From Limanda limanda (taxonomy: Eukaryota > Chordata > Actinopteri > Pleuronectiformes > Pleuronectidae), in the NCBI RefSeq assembly GCF_963576545.1, contig NC_083641.1, forward strand, positions 13,820,893 through 13,884,892: a DNA stretch of 64,000 bases, in the 5' to 3' direction. Numbering within the stretch: the stretch's first letter is position 1; each line of letters opens with the position of its first letter. Shown here one piece after another: positions 13,470 through 26,043 of the stretch. A model generated the notes under the pieces. The model did not search any database and had not been told where the DNA came from. It saw only the letters and a list, made by a program, of their open reading frames with translations. The position numbers and the translations under genes were made by a program.

Positions 13470-14788
13470 ACACGCACACTCAATAGTTTTTTTTAAAAGT
13501 ATCTATCCCTGCAGGGACTACATGGACATCTGCACAGTAAACATCGAAAGCCCCTGAGCCCAGTCCTAAATATTACACACTTTTGCACGCACTTACAATC
13601 TCTTTCTCTCTCTTTCTCTCTCTCATCTCACGCTTATAAACAATGCAGATATATAATATCCCATTCTGTGGCAAACAGTGTGATGCATTGTTATGTTTGG
13701 AGCCTGGTCTCTGCCCGCACTAATACACGTCCTCCTCTCCTGTTCTGTCCTCGCTGCCCCATTTTCTTCCTGTCTGTCTCATCAGGACAAATGTCTGACA
13801 AAAAAGGAATACAATACCTTACTGTATAGTGAGAAAAACTATCACCACTGCTTTGCTTTGTTGTCCATAGATACAGGCTTTTTTTTCTTTTTTTTTCTAG
13901 ATGACTTTATTTATTGATGGTTATGGGGACATCAGGAGGAAACAAATTACCAACCCTACCTTGAAGTGTAGCATCACAGAACCACTAGCAAAGCCTCCAT
14001 TCACTCCTGCACTGGATCCAAGTGTGTAATGTGTTCCCTTCTTCCTTGTGAGTGCAGCGCTCTGTCTCTCTGTCTCTCTGTCTGTCTCTCTGTCTGTCAC
14101 GGCTGTGGGAATACAGACTCCTGCTGTCCTGGAGACACCAGACAGACATGATCTGCACCTTGACCTGACACAGAGAGACAAGATGCTAACACAGAGTAAA
14201 AAGGCACTGTGATAGGTGGGAACAGAGAGAGAAAGAGAGAGACAGAGAGAAAGAGAGCCGTTATCTTCTTGAAAGCGTTACCTGTCAATCATTTGTCTCA
14301 TCAAAAGCACTTTCAAGTAATGCTGTGTGTTTTGTCTGTCTGTCTCATTTACCAGCCGTCACTTCTCCCTTACTTCTCACAGAGGCGAAAAGAGAGAGGA
14401 TGTGATCATTCAATGAAATCCATTTGAGCATCTTTCAGGAAATTGACTTTGTAGGCAATAGCTGCCATTCTCTTGATCTATCTGTCTTTTCATGTTGAGG
14501 CTCTCGTCAGTATTTTTTCAAATCTGTTTGTTTGTAGATTGTCAGAAGGAAGAGACAAAGACAAACTTTCAAACAGTATTTGACATTGATCTGAGTATAG
14601 ATGTTTTCAGCTCCTGTTTTTAATCTCTTAATGTATTTCAAATATCACAAAATAGTCTATATTTAGATTTGTATTTTCATTTGCTATAGTCAGAGAGCTT
14701 ATTTGTCCTCTCAAATTTGTATTTAGGTCAAGGCTGACTACCTCAGGTCAAGGCTGGTTGCTCAAGGTGACCGGGTTTCTTTGTCAGG

Positions 14789-15030
14789 GCCCCGAGGCTC
14801 TGGAACTCCCTGCCTGACGAGATTAGGCTCGCCAACTCACTGCTTATCTTAAAATCACGCCTCAAAACATATTTTTATAGGAAAGCATTTGTACCATTTG
14901 TAACTGTGGTGCTAATGTGTTGATTTAATTCCTTTAATTCATTTTTATCTTACATTGTGAGAGCTGTTTGTAAATGTTAAGGTCTCAACCTTAATATGTT
15001 ATTATTTTGAGCTTAAAATTGAAATTAATT
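14789..15030 (+). pseudogene. LINE ORF2 3'-end fragment
   Basis: 14789-14890 reads as 34 codons with the motif PRLWNSLPDEIR followed by LKSRLKTYFYRKAF, the C-terminal segment typical of reverse transcriptases in fish LINEs. It continues into an AT-rich 3' tail with gttaaggtctcaacctta and aaaattgaaattaattgaat. The 5' part is missing, as expected of a truncated insertion. Confidence 0.6.
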
Positions 15031-16604
15031 GAATACCTTTTTTTGTATTTGTTCATTTTTTGCCATGGGTTTTGTAAAGACTTTATAACCTTGTTTAGAT
15101 AAGCGTTACAAAGTTTTTATTATTTGAAGAAAAACTAATGAACTTATATAGTACACTGTTTAATCTCCTTAACCTGCTTGGTTCTTTTTCTATACTTTCA
15201 GCTGTTGTCATCTTTTATCCTTCCAAAATAATGAGTCCAATCATAAACTCCATATAATCCCACATCAGTATATAGCACAGTGAGCCTTGGGGAAATAGAG
15301 AAAGAGGAAAGACCATGCAGGGCCACCAAAACAAAAGCATTAGGCCCCACCCTGGTTTAACCTCTGTTTGTCTGTTCAGATTTGACATTGGCGTGAGCAG
15401 GAGAGAGCTGGAGTCAGGAGACACTGAACGAAAAAATTAAATAGATTATGTGATGATCAGTGTTGATATTGTGGCGGTGGTTGCAACCTAATCAATGTAT
15501 GGTCACTGAGAGTGGCATTTGGCTGCGTTCAGACTCAATGTAGTGTGGACCATCAGATCACTCAGGATGGATGTGGATAACAGGTCTGAAAAGGCTTATA
15601 GTTCATTTTAAATATAAATTTCCACAGAATGTCCACATGTATAAAAGTTTTCTTGTTAGAGTGAGAAAAGCAAGAAAGAGAACAACTTCATGGCTTCACC
15701 AAAATCAGTCAATTTCACCATTCAATTCACTCCAAACTTCATTGTTTAAGATATCCTGGTCACACAAACAAGCGGACAAAGGCGATCATATGATTCCTGT
15801 GCGAGGATGGCAGTAAATATATAAACTGCACGGTTAGTTTTTGTCTTCTCAAGCAAGACAGCTTTGTTTGAAAGTATATTTCACCTTGTTTACATCATGC
15901 AGCAGTCTATTTGTCTGTTTGGAGCTGTTCTGAAACAGGAGCTGTCAGCATGCCACACAAATATCATCTGACATATATTATCACGAAGATGAAAAGCTTG
16001 GGGGATGTGATCTCATCCCCTCATAAGCCTTAAAGAGGTGAGAACAGCTCAGAGAGAATGCATTGACATGCACAGAAAAAAAGAGATAATTTGGGAAGAT
16101 GTTTTTTCTCCTAACAGAAAGCGGTAAAAGCAATATCTGGAGGATTAGAGATTCCGTGTTCTTCTGCTGTGAACTGCTGACAGATAAAAAGAAAATGCCT
16201 CTGACAACAGCGACTGAAACGGATTTTGATGGATAAAGCGGGCCTGTAGTTGTCGGTCTAAAAGGTTTTTATAGACAGCTCACCGTTTTCTCTCCTCGTA
16301 CAATATATCATTCATCCAGAATATGTTTATCGTTCTCAGTTGATGTGAAAATGTAATTTGGACTTAAAGTTGTTATTCAGGAACAAGATGATAAAAAGCT
16401 TAAAAGCTGATGTATTGCATATTTGAGAATCTGAGATTTTCTGTGTTTAAACCAGAATGGAGGATGGACTAGGTCAGGTTGGGGGGATTTAAAGTTCCTT
16501 AAAGAAAGAGATGTGGCTGTGTATGTCCCGAAATGCTAGGTTGTACCTCTGTAGCTGCTTCTTAACTAATATATTACAACTAATTGTATGCATTTTCCCT
16601 TCAG
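15031..16604. other. Non-coding sequence before the first coding exon
   Basis: AT-rich, without repeats I recognise. It ends in the polypyrimidine acceptor of the first coding exon. No TATA or CpG-rich promoter was seen. Confidence 0.6.
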
Positions 16605-17122
16605 ATGGATCGCAGTGAGACAGTGTGTCGTTACTGTGGTGTCAGTTACCTCATTTACCACGAGTTCCATCAGCTCAACACCCGACTGGCTCAGTTGGAG
16701 ACAGAGCTCCAGGAACTGAGAGAGGCCGCCCAGAGAGAGAAGGCCCAGCGAGAGGCACTGGAGCTGAGCAGGCTGGAGTGGGAAACGGCACTTAACCTGG
16801 AGGTGCAAAGAAAAGCAGAGGAGAGAGAAACCAGCATGAAAGAAGAGCTGGAAGAGAAGCGCAGAGACACAGAGAGGCTTCTGAGAGAAGAAAATGACAG
16901 GAGGCGGAGAGAGATGGAGGAGGACTACGAGAAAATCAGTGAAGACAAAGAGAAACAACTTAGAGGCGAGCTGGGAGACTTGGAGGTGGAGAGACTGAGG
17001 AGGCAGAGAGAGGAGCTGGAGAGAAGGAATGAGGAGAGAGAGAAAGTTCTCAGTGACGCACTTCATAAGGCCAATACAAATTTAGACGAGCTGAGAAAAT
17101 ACCTTCAACAAGTGGAAGAGAG
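16605..17122 (+). CDS. lekr1: lekr1-like gene, first coding exon found (CxxC motif plus coiled coil)
   Basis: The exon follows a pyrimidine-rich acceptor ending ttcccttcag at 16604 and ends at a gtgagg donor (17123). It encodes 172 codons plus two bases (phase 2). I chose the ATG at 16605 because it is the first base after the acceptor; the reading frame stays open 21 bases upstream, but that part lies in the intron. Residues 8-22 contain C8, C11, H19 and H22 (CxxC-x7-HxxH), which could bind zinc. From about residue 24 to the end the sequence is a highly charged Glu/Arg/Lys/Leu heptad-like coiled coil. The motif with YCGVSYLI near the N-terminus is what I recall of vertebrate LEKR1, a poorly characterised coiled-coil protein; that identification is from memory, not from a search. 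An upstream exon, non-coding or with a short N-terminus, must exist but was not located. Real exon: very likely. Name: moderately sure. Confidence 0.8.
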
Positions 17123-17294
17123 GTGAGGTCTGTGTTTGTTTGTCTGTGCTTCCTGTCCCTGGTGTGAAGTGGTCTCTAATGCCAGCCTTCATGTGGGCAA
17201 TTATCCCATGAGTCATGCTGTTCACACAAAAACACACAAGCTCACCCAACACACAAATCAGACTCTCATGTGTGTACCATATGTGCATCGATAC

Positions 17295-17580
17295 AATAAC
17301 CCTCCTGTGGTTGAATGCCTTCGCCAACCAGTGCAGTTTTAGTTTACATTCTTTTCTCTCTCCCAATGAGGTCACCATGACCTTTGACCATCAACCCCTG
17401 AAATCAAATCTGTTCATCTTTGATTCCATTTGACAACTGGTCAAAATTTGATGAACTTCCCTAAAGGCAGACTTGAGATTTGAAGCCACTATGATCTTGA
17501 CGTTGGACCTTTTACCAACCAAATGGACAGTATTTTTCTGTCCGAATCTGTCCGAGCCCAAGAGAAAACTGACCCAGCAC
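17295..17580 (-). repeat. Dispersed repeat family B, reverse copy
   Basis: Contains the complement of ctgcactggttggcg, aggcattcaaccacagg, and further on caccatgacctttgaccatcaa and tgttcatctttgattccat. The same elements in the opposite order and strand occur at 55780-56135, so both belong to one family common in fish introns. Confidence 0.6.
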
Positions 17581-19584
17581 GAACCAGTTGAATTAGAAAA
17601 ACTGAATATAATTCAGCCATATTGCTGTGTTTCACATTGTGTCCAGAAAGAATTAATGAGGGGGCAGACTCTCGAGTTGTATCTGTAGTATAAGAATGTG
17701 TGGAGGATAAAAGTCGCGTTGCCATAAGATTGCAATTAGAAATTTATTTAAGTCAGTAACGCTTTGCCATGATTTAACCATTTAGTACCCAAATGGGAAT
17801 TCAGTTATGCTTGGCGCGGGTGGCTCCATTCTTTGGATGTTCCCTGGATTAGTCAAGAAGCATGCTAAGATAAAAAAGGGAACATGTGCAAAATCCCCCA
17901 GTGGGCGTAGCAGGCAGGATACATTGTTCCAAGATGAATACCATTTACCACAACCATGTTTGGACTCAGTGTTAAAAGGTGGAGGCTGGGGTGATGGAGG
18001 GCAATTTGCCGGCAGCAGGGCGGGGGTGGCAGTGTAGCTGAGCAGGGATCAGTGAGGAGGAGGTCGTATTTAAAGGAGCCGCTTGGGAGAGAGAATGGGC
18101 TGTGACTGTTGAGTGACTGTCAAGCACCCATAAACCTGTGACTGACACATAAATCAGTAGCTGACAGCTTATGACAGCTGAGCACATAGCTCTGTGTCCT
18201 GCATTAACTAACCCAATGCTTCATTTGTTGTAGGATTTTTATCCTGAAATATAATGGGTCGTTTTAACTCTTTAGTCATATAAGGCACCTTTTTTTTTTA
18301 TTACCTTTTGCGTAATGGTGTCATTGCTCTTTAAGCAACTAAAGTGTTTTACCCTTCGCAGATCATCATGTTGTGTAACCAGAACAGTCAGCACACCCAC
18401 AGCACCTGCAGCTGGTCATCACTGTGACCATAAACCCAAACCAACCAATACCATAAGTCAAAGAGGATATGCTATTTGATTATGACACTATGAATCAAAA
18501 AGCTGGCAGTCTCATATGTTTATTATCATCCCAATGTCTGGTACATCAAAGAAAAACTGTGTTTGTCTCAAAACAGACTTTACCAGATCAAATTACTGCA
18601 GTGACATATGAACAGTGACAGAAAACAAGTCTCCTCCGTCAACTATATTAACAGCCTACAATCCAACAGAACCCTGAGACATGTTTTATCTTTAATAACG
18701 GATTATGGTTGGCATTATTCTCTTCATTACCATGCCATCTTTTTTTTTTGCTAGTCTTTTCTCCACCCACACATGTACTGTACTTCACCTCAGGTGAATG
18801 CAACAGGCTCAAGCATGTTCTCTGGGTGCTGTTGGTAGCTATTTTGGGGAAATGAGTGTACAGAGCAAGTGTTATATCATAAGTATCAGTTCAGGTCAGG
18901 TTACTGACGTCAGAGCAATCTTATATATCAATAGCACATTTATTTATTCACATTGTGAGTGTGCTTGTGTGTAGTTACCCACTTTAAGGGACACATGGTG
19001 CACAAACACACACACATTCATACAGGTGGTGAGGATTCCTGTGTCACTAACATCAGCTTTAAAGTGTTTGTAATCAAATAGCAGGTGTCTGTATTCAAAC
19101 AGCCATAAAGGCCAAGTTAGTTTTCTGGGAAATATGTAGGAAATGCTTGCTTGCCATGACTCATGAGGATAATCTGAAACATCTAAAGACTCCCCCTGGT
19201 GAAATGCAAAACAATGGCACCATTCTGAAACCAAGGATATGAAACCATACACACGCACACCTGCACACACACACAACTGTGGCTTTGCTCACAATTTCCT
19301 ACCGTACACCGCAAACACCGCCAATAAAAATGTTTCTGAATATTCCTACCCCTAGTGTTGTGATAGAAAATGTTATTTGTCGGGGAATTGAAGTGAAGTG
19401 TGCAGCCTTTTTAGCCTTTTTCCACTCAGTTTCAGTCCTTCCTCCTGTGCTGGTTATTTGTTATAGAGCTACAGTTTAATAAAGCACCAGGCTATACTCA
19501 AAAGCACAATAAACAACTTTGCTGAGAATGAGAAATGACGCTTGGTGAGCTGAGTAGGGAAAACAGGGGCTGGGTTTGTAGACG

Positions 19585-20110
19585 AGACGAGAGGAGATCA
19601 GTGTCCGAAATCACTCACCATTCAATTAGTAGTTTACTATATGTACAATTGAAACGTGTCCTAGGGAAAAAAATCCCTAAAAGGAACGAAAAAGTATAGC
19701 GACTGTTTCCAAAAAACTCCCTTGTTTCACTCACCAAGCACTACTCCCTACATAACAGACACATAATGTTTTCTCAATAGTGAGCTGAGATTTCAGATTT
19801 TATAAATCACCATCACTGACATAATAATGTGTTCATTTTAGGATTGTTAGTAGAAAGTGCTGTTGTTCTATTGTTTAAATTTTGAGGGAACCATATAAGT
19901 GATGAATTTGGATCAAATAACAGTCAAATAACAGTAAATAAACACTTAAATATGCACGATACAGTAAAGAGGTTTTGATGCCTCGCCTACATGACACAAA
20001 TTTCATGACTCCCAAATGTCCCAAAATTTTTTAGTGTTGCATAGGAAGTAGTGAATGAGTGAATTAGGAGGGCAAGGAAACCTTCCAATATGGTTTGGTG
20101 CAAAATGCAT
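19585..20110. repeat. Possible MITE
   Basis: Left part gtgtccgaaatcactcacc and right part (reverse-complemented) ctaattcactcattcactac are similar and bracket an AT-rich interior. Ends and target duplication could not be fixed. Confidence 0.3.
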
Positions 20111-20324
20111 AGTTTGCATAGTGTCAATGTCAATGTGGACAGCTCTGGTGGTCTGTGTGTTGTGTGTTGTGTATGGTAGACTGGATGAACAAATCCACTA
20201 CTGGTCTAATGTAAGCTGATTATCTCTCACAAACTGCCTCTTCATCGAGTCAAAAGCACGTGCAAACAAAAACATGCCGTGCACAGGTGCGCTCCGGAGC
20301 CTTGGGGGCCACCCGTGGGTCAGA

Positions 20325-20337
20325 AGGTCAAAGTTCA
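20325..20337 (+). promoter_or_regulatory. DR1-type nuclear receptor motif
   Basis: AGGTCAAAGTTCA is two half sites with one spacer base (HNF4/PPAR:RXR type). It lies in lekr1 intron 1 in otherwise non-repetitive sequence. Motif match only. Confidence 0.3.
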
Positions 20338-22295
20338 GGCAGAGATAATGATGCATTGCACAGTGATGTGAGAGACCAGCGTGGACCAACAGCAGTGGAA
20401 TCTCTCGACTGCCCTACTTTTTTCTTTTCTTTCACCTTTTCTTGTCTATTCTTTTCTTTTTAGCCAACTTTTGTCTCATCTTTGTTCATTTGCAGTCAAA
20501 TAAGCAACATTCCTTTGTTTCATCCGAATGAAATATTACTCAGTAATTCAGTCATTTACTTTGCAAACTAATTTGCTCTTGGTTTTCTTTCACTCTTTTT
20601 GTCTCCATCATTTCCTCAACACTTCTACCAGCGGTATGCCAGCACATCACATCGCTCTTGCAGGTGGTAGACATTAAAAGGCAAAAGATAGCATGCGAGT
20701 GGGAGTTAATGAGGATGTTCTGAATGGCTGGCTACACAGCAGGAGTGTGAGTCTTTAGTGTGATACGTTTGTGATTGACAGCACTCCTCTTCTGCTCTGA
20801 AATATTCAATACATGTTTTTTGTCTGGGATTATGTGATTTACCATGAAAGAAAAAAAGATCTCCTAGCCAAACTTTCTTGATCAAACAAGGCTTTTTGTA
20901 TTTTTTTGTAAGTTGAGCCCCTTTTTTTATGAACATAATTTAAATGAGATCCTTGCACTGATCCACCTCTGCACACCCAACCACACACACACATACACAC
21001 ACACGCAGGTTTTCTTCTTCCAATTACATGCTGTCGCTTTCCTTCCAATATCTGACTTCTGCTGTCTGATCATGTGTAATGCTGACATGATGAGAGAAGT
21101 GATATGTGTATGTGTGTGTGTGTGGTATAAAGAGCCCGACCAGTGGCTCAGTAACAACACACAAATCAAACCTGAGTAAAATGTCACCTGTCAGACAGTG
21201 TGTGTGTGTGTTCATGACACAGGTGTTTGAGTGAATGTGTGTGTGCGCACAAGTCAGATGTATGACAGATGAAAGTGAGGCGTGAAGAGGGGAGTAATGT
21301 GCAGAGTGCAATTATAGCTGATTTTGAAATGTCACCTGTGAGACAAGTTTGAACACAGATGAGCAGCAGGATCTGAAGGAAAAGAGCAAGGAGTGAGGAG
21401 CTGGAGAGGCAAATGCTAGGTTCCCGTCACATGGGAGTTTTGATTTACCGCTCTATGATTTGTCAAAAATTCAGCTCATCAACGTGATAATATTGACTTT
21501 GAATCTTAAAATATCGTACATGGTGCCAAAGTTTCTCTACAAAAATCTACAACCACACACCATGCCAAATCCATCAGTCAATATAAGTGCACTCAACTGT
21601 TCACATAGCTATTAAATATAAATGTAAAGACTATTACTGCTATTCAGAGCTGCCAACTTTTCAAAAAACCTTGGAGTGAGATTTTTGTCGGGGGTGACCA
21701 AAATTTTGCCGCGCACGCAGCCACACATGCAAAGACATAGCTGAAGGTCCACCCCCAGGAAATTTTGGGTTAAGTAGATGTTATTTCCTGCATTTTAGTG
21801 GATTTTTGGGTGGTATGCTAAAGATGTGCAATACCTGAGCTTATTCTGATTCATGTTCATCAAATCATGACTTGTAGGGCCATCTAGACTTGAGCTGAAC
21901 ATTCAACCAGAAAACTATTGTTATGCCTCAATGACTGTCTATGTACCACAATATAGCCTTATTAATAGACCTGTGTTTAAGATTTGACCAAGGTAGGTTG
22001 ATTGACATTTTGATTACAATGGTATTCAACTAATTCTTAACTGAAACCTAACCTATATTGTTAATAATTGTATTCTTAAGAGCAGTTAATGATTTATGTT
22101 CAGCAAAAAATGACACAAAATGAGTTGGGGAGAAATATTTTTCATTATTCAAAGCCTCCCACCACACGTTCCATCAAACAAAAAAGTGCAACAATTAAAG
22201 TGCTTAAAGGGCTTAAACAGTAGCCTTTTTAAGCAAGAACAATACAATCAACCAGAACAAGAATAACTAAAAATGAGGTATCGGATGCTGATTAG

Positions 22296-25200
22296 TCATT
22301 TTCTGTGGGCAAGGTTGTACTGGCCTGTGGCCTTCTTGGAGGCCTTGATTACTTCTGAGGGGGGCTCCCATCTGAAACAGGGCTCCAGGTCGGCCATCTT
22401 TATTGCCATTATTGAGGACAGGGTGCCATCCAATGCCAGGCTATTTCTGGTCTTAGTTTTATTCAGTCCCACAACTGAAAACACCCTCTCAGCGTCTGCA
22501 TTTGAATGTGGCAACACCAGGACCAGCTTGGCGATGGCAGCAAGCCTCTCAAATTCTTTGGCTCCTGTCACCTATGGAAAATGAACCAAGAACAAAATGG
22601 AAAAACATAGCATATTTTGATTAATACTGTAAGAATACTGTAACAAAGTTCAGATACAACATGCATAGTTTGCATCATGTATGACACAATATATGCATCA
22701 ATAAAAGCAACAGATGTAGCCAAGCCACATCTGCCAAAAAGAAATACAAAAAGAATGTATACCTTATGTTTGCGTGTTGCCATTCCAGCCCAGAAGCTTT
22801 CCATCTCAGTTTGGTCCTGAAGGGAGGTTGTTGGCATGGTCTGGAAATTTAGAAACTCCTCACCCAGGTGGTCATGCTCCTCTGGTCCATGGTATGGGAG
22901 GAGATGGGGAAACCTATTTATGAAAGTAGAGTTACAGGTTGTTAAGTTATAGGTATATTGTCATCAACCAGCATTTCATACACATCTTTGAGGGAAAGCC
23001 ATATAAGAATAACTCATGTGCAGTTTAGGAGTGAACATACCTCATCATAAGCATTTTAGCTAAGATGATAGACAATAATTGAAGAAAAAAACTAACCTTT
23101 CAACAAAGTACAGGACATCTTCAATGCCACTTTCAGCCCTCTGCCGCACATCTACAAATTGTGCGTGCTTGATCAGTGGCTCTTCCAGTGGCAGCTTCTT
23201 AAGTGCATAGCCCACAGCACTTGTCAGGAAACTCAACACAGCTTCATGGAATGAATCCACCTGCCGTGGTGTGATGTCACCCTCATCAAGATACCTGTTA
23301 AGTGTAGCCCTGGTTGTGAACCCAATGTTCAACTTTTTCCCTGTACAGATACAACATATTAGGTTAACAGAAATGGTTTAACATCCTGATACAGCAATAT
23401 CAGCTTGACACATAGGGCAATAAATCCAACCAGAAGCTCACTGTTGGAAGGACTACCACAAACCTTAGGTTTCTACTCATGAAGTGGCAAAAGGCTAGGT
23501 ACAAGGCTAAATATCACATTTTATCTATCACATATCACAGTGTATAATCATAATAATAGTCAAACACTAACCTGGCAAATGGTTTGCCTTCTCTTCATAG
23601 GCAATTTCACAAGGATCCTCATTGCATTGCAGAGCTGCTGGAACCATAAATTTGGAACATAGCTTGCGTACGAATTTTACCATCTATGAAAGACATTGAC
23701 AAAAATAGTATGAGATCCCTGCAGATATCAGCAAGAAACACAGAATGAAAAAAAACAGCAAATGGATCCAAACCCACCTCATCATGTAACAAATATATTG
23801 CTGACTGCTCTCTCTGGAGAAGCAAGTTGAAATCAGTGAAGGTTGGTAAGGTGGCTTGGTAGAACAGCAGGTACACTTCTGTCATGGGGTCAGTAAATGC
23901 CTGCACAAGCCTCTTGAATCTTGCCTGATTTTCATCTTGAATCAATTAATAAATAACACAAAACAAGAGGTTGTCAATAAGTATGTGACTAACAATCCAT
24001 GTAGTTGCTGCATAATGAAATTGAAAATTGATGACCATACTAGCAGATTTGAAGTAGCTCGCAAGAGGTCCGTAAAGCCTCAGGATTCTGGTCACACAAC
24101 GTTCAAGGCTTAGCCATCGAACTGAGATGTGCAGGAGGACCTCCATGTACTCAGCTTCATGCAGCTCACAAAACTCTGTTTCAAACATTTAATTCCATAT
24201 CATATCTTTTCTAAAGCTCTGCATTTCAATATTACACATAATAGTATCAAACATGCATACCTGTCAGGTATCCTTTCCGATTTGTGCTACCTTTGAACCA
24301 GTAACCGATGTCCACTACCATGTCCTCCAAATCAAAACCAGACACCTGCAATGCATTAATCAAATCATATCATTCAGTCAATGCATGCAATTAGGATACA
24401 AATATAAAGTTACGTGTAGAGATAAATCAGGCCTTAACTCACTTTGAAAAATCCCCCTCCTGCAGCTTTGGCGGTGTTATGTGCCACATGACAAGGACAA
24501 CCATGAATATAAGTGTTGGGGTGTTTCTGGAGCACCCTAGAGGCGATGGAATTGCGTGGTCCGATGTTCACAGCTGCATTGTCCACCGAGAGAGCAACGC
24601 AGTTCTCCCAAGGGATACCATGCTCCTCTAGGGTGGAGTTAATCTTGGCGAAGATCTCGCTTGCTGTCCCACATGTCTTCCCACTTGTTGTGCACATGCT
24701 CAGAAATCGGTGGACAACTTTGCTTCCCATGAAGACCCGGACAGTAAGCGGGTTCATCTTTTGCACTCCTATAATGAAGAGTTAGAATTATACAAATGTA
24801 CATGTTGTTCGATGTTTACACAAAGCAAATGTTTTTCAGAAGAGAAAAATAGTTTGGGAAATACCTGTGTCATTTGACCCATCTGTAACAAGGGTGTAGG
24901 GGCTGATTTTGAGCTCCTTCACAAGCTCTTGTGTGAAATAAGGCGCAAGCGCTTCGTTAATAATGCAAGATGACTTAGTCCTGGCACACCTGTAGTCCTG
25001 CGCTGTCTTCGAATCTCCAAAACAGTCTTTTAGGAGAGGCCCCAGGTGGTCCGCAAGGTTTAGAGGAACGTTATGAGCTACCAACCCAGCTGTCATTTTG
25101 ACCTCAGCCCTTCTTGTCTGTAAGAAATTGAAAATGATTAATCCTCCCAAAAGACCATTGTTTATTTCAAATAGACACCTGTGATAATAGGGCACAGGCA

Positions 25201-26043
25201 AAAAAAAACACATTCAGCAACTAAGATCTCAAATTAAGAAAATTGGACTGTAATACACTGAAATACAAAACACAAATTAGTCAAAACTATCAACCATGAC
25301 TTTACCGCGATCAACTAGAACACAAAACTCTTGTCTGAACCTTGACAGGACTATTACACATATCATACCTTAACCTCTTGTGCAGACATCCCTCCAACAG
25401 AAGGAACGGGCATTGCATATTGGGCTATTGTGGCTGTGGACTGACGAGCTCGTTGCTTTTCTTGGTGGCCTTTGGTTTTTATGTGGCGCACTACATCTGC
25501 CACACCCTGGTGGCAACATGAGTTTTCACTCCTGCAGACTGCACACCAGTAGTGCGTGTTGAGGCTCCCTCTTGTAATAAATGGCCATGAAGAGGTCCAC
25601 TCATTTTGGAACAGGGTTCTATATGTTGCTGCTCCAGCCAGAGCACGCCTCTTCTGGCCCTGCTGTTGAATTGGGGGAGTCTCTTCTGTCTGTCCCTCTG
25701 TGTCTTCTTCCATCTGCACTGTTGGTCCTGCCTGTTGCTCTTCTGCATGTGTGTCTGTCTGTCTTGTCTGTTGCTCTTCTGCATGTGTGTCTGTCTGTCT
25801 TGTCTGTTGCTCTTCTGCATGTGTGTCTGTCTGTCTTGTCTGTTGCTCTTCTGCATGTTTGTCTGTCTGTCTTGTCTGTTGCTCTTCTGCATGTTTGTCG
25901 GTCTGTCTTGTCTGTTGCTCTTCTGCAGCAACTGACTGTTCTGTCAGTGTGTTTGTCTGTCTTTTCTGACTTGGCTGGTTCTTTAAATAATATAAAATAT
26001 TTCCCTTTTGTCCTGGGCCTGGCAAAGGTCTTTTACGTGACAT
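22296..26043 (-). CDS. hAT-type transposase, ten exons, apparently intact (804 aa)
   Basis: Reading the - strand, ten exons join in phase with GT-AG introns: 26043-25369, 25117-24865, 24768-24443, 24345-24261, 24175-24041, 23935-23778, 23683-23572, 23340-23097, 22913-22763 and 22571-22296 (TGA). The total is 2,415 nt, 804 residues, with no stop or frameshift. Visible parts: a Gln/Thr-rich N-terminus with a 12-residue tandem repeat (about residues 40-105); a CxxC...HxxxxxH zinc-finger-like segment, BED/TTF type, near the end of exon 1; acidic motifs TDGSNDTG (D304) and SVDNAAVN (D372), in the places where hAT enzymes have their first two catalytic Asp; RWLSLE (R466-W467); and a C-terminal dimerisation block around residues 734-758 ([12 protein letters not shown]). 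In this superfamily the enzyme excises and inserts the element. It lies antisense inside lekr1 intron 1. The third catalytic acid was not placed with confidence, and I do not know the subfamily. Confidence 0.85.
25734..25931 (-). repeat. 36-bp coding tandem repeat in transposase exon 1
   Basis: About five and a half copies of a 36-bp unit encode a 12-residue motif of the type [10 protein letters not shown](K/T)H. Copies differ at one or two positions (Lys/Thr exchange). The open frames on the opposite strand here are cysteine/valine-rich translations of this repeat, not genes. Confidence 0.85.

Larger units (their letters stand above)
1806..14788. other. Non-coding region upstream of the lekr1-like gene
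   Basis: Apart from the repeats listed separately I see no exon with matching splice sites and codon-like composition. Stretches near 2090-2400, 10210-10320 and 11270-11500 are purine-rich low complexity. A hidden 5' untranslated exon of the downstream gene could lie here and would not be recognisable by eye. Confidence 0.6.

Noticed and set aside
16566..17066. 166-residue frame antisense to the first lekr1 exon
   Set aside because: Leu/Ser/Phe-rich shadow of a Glu/Arg-rich coiled-coil exon that has splice sites on the + strand.
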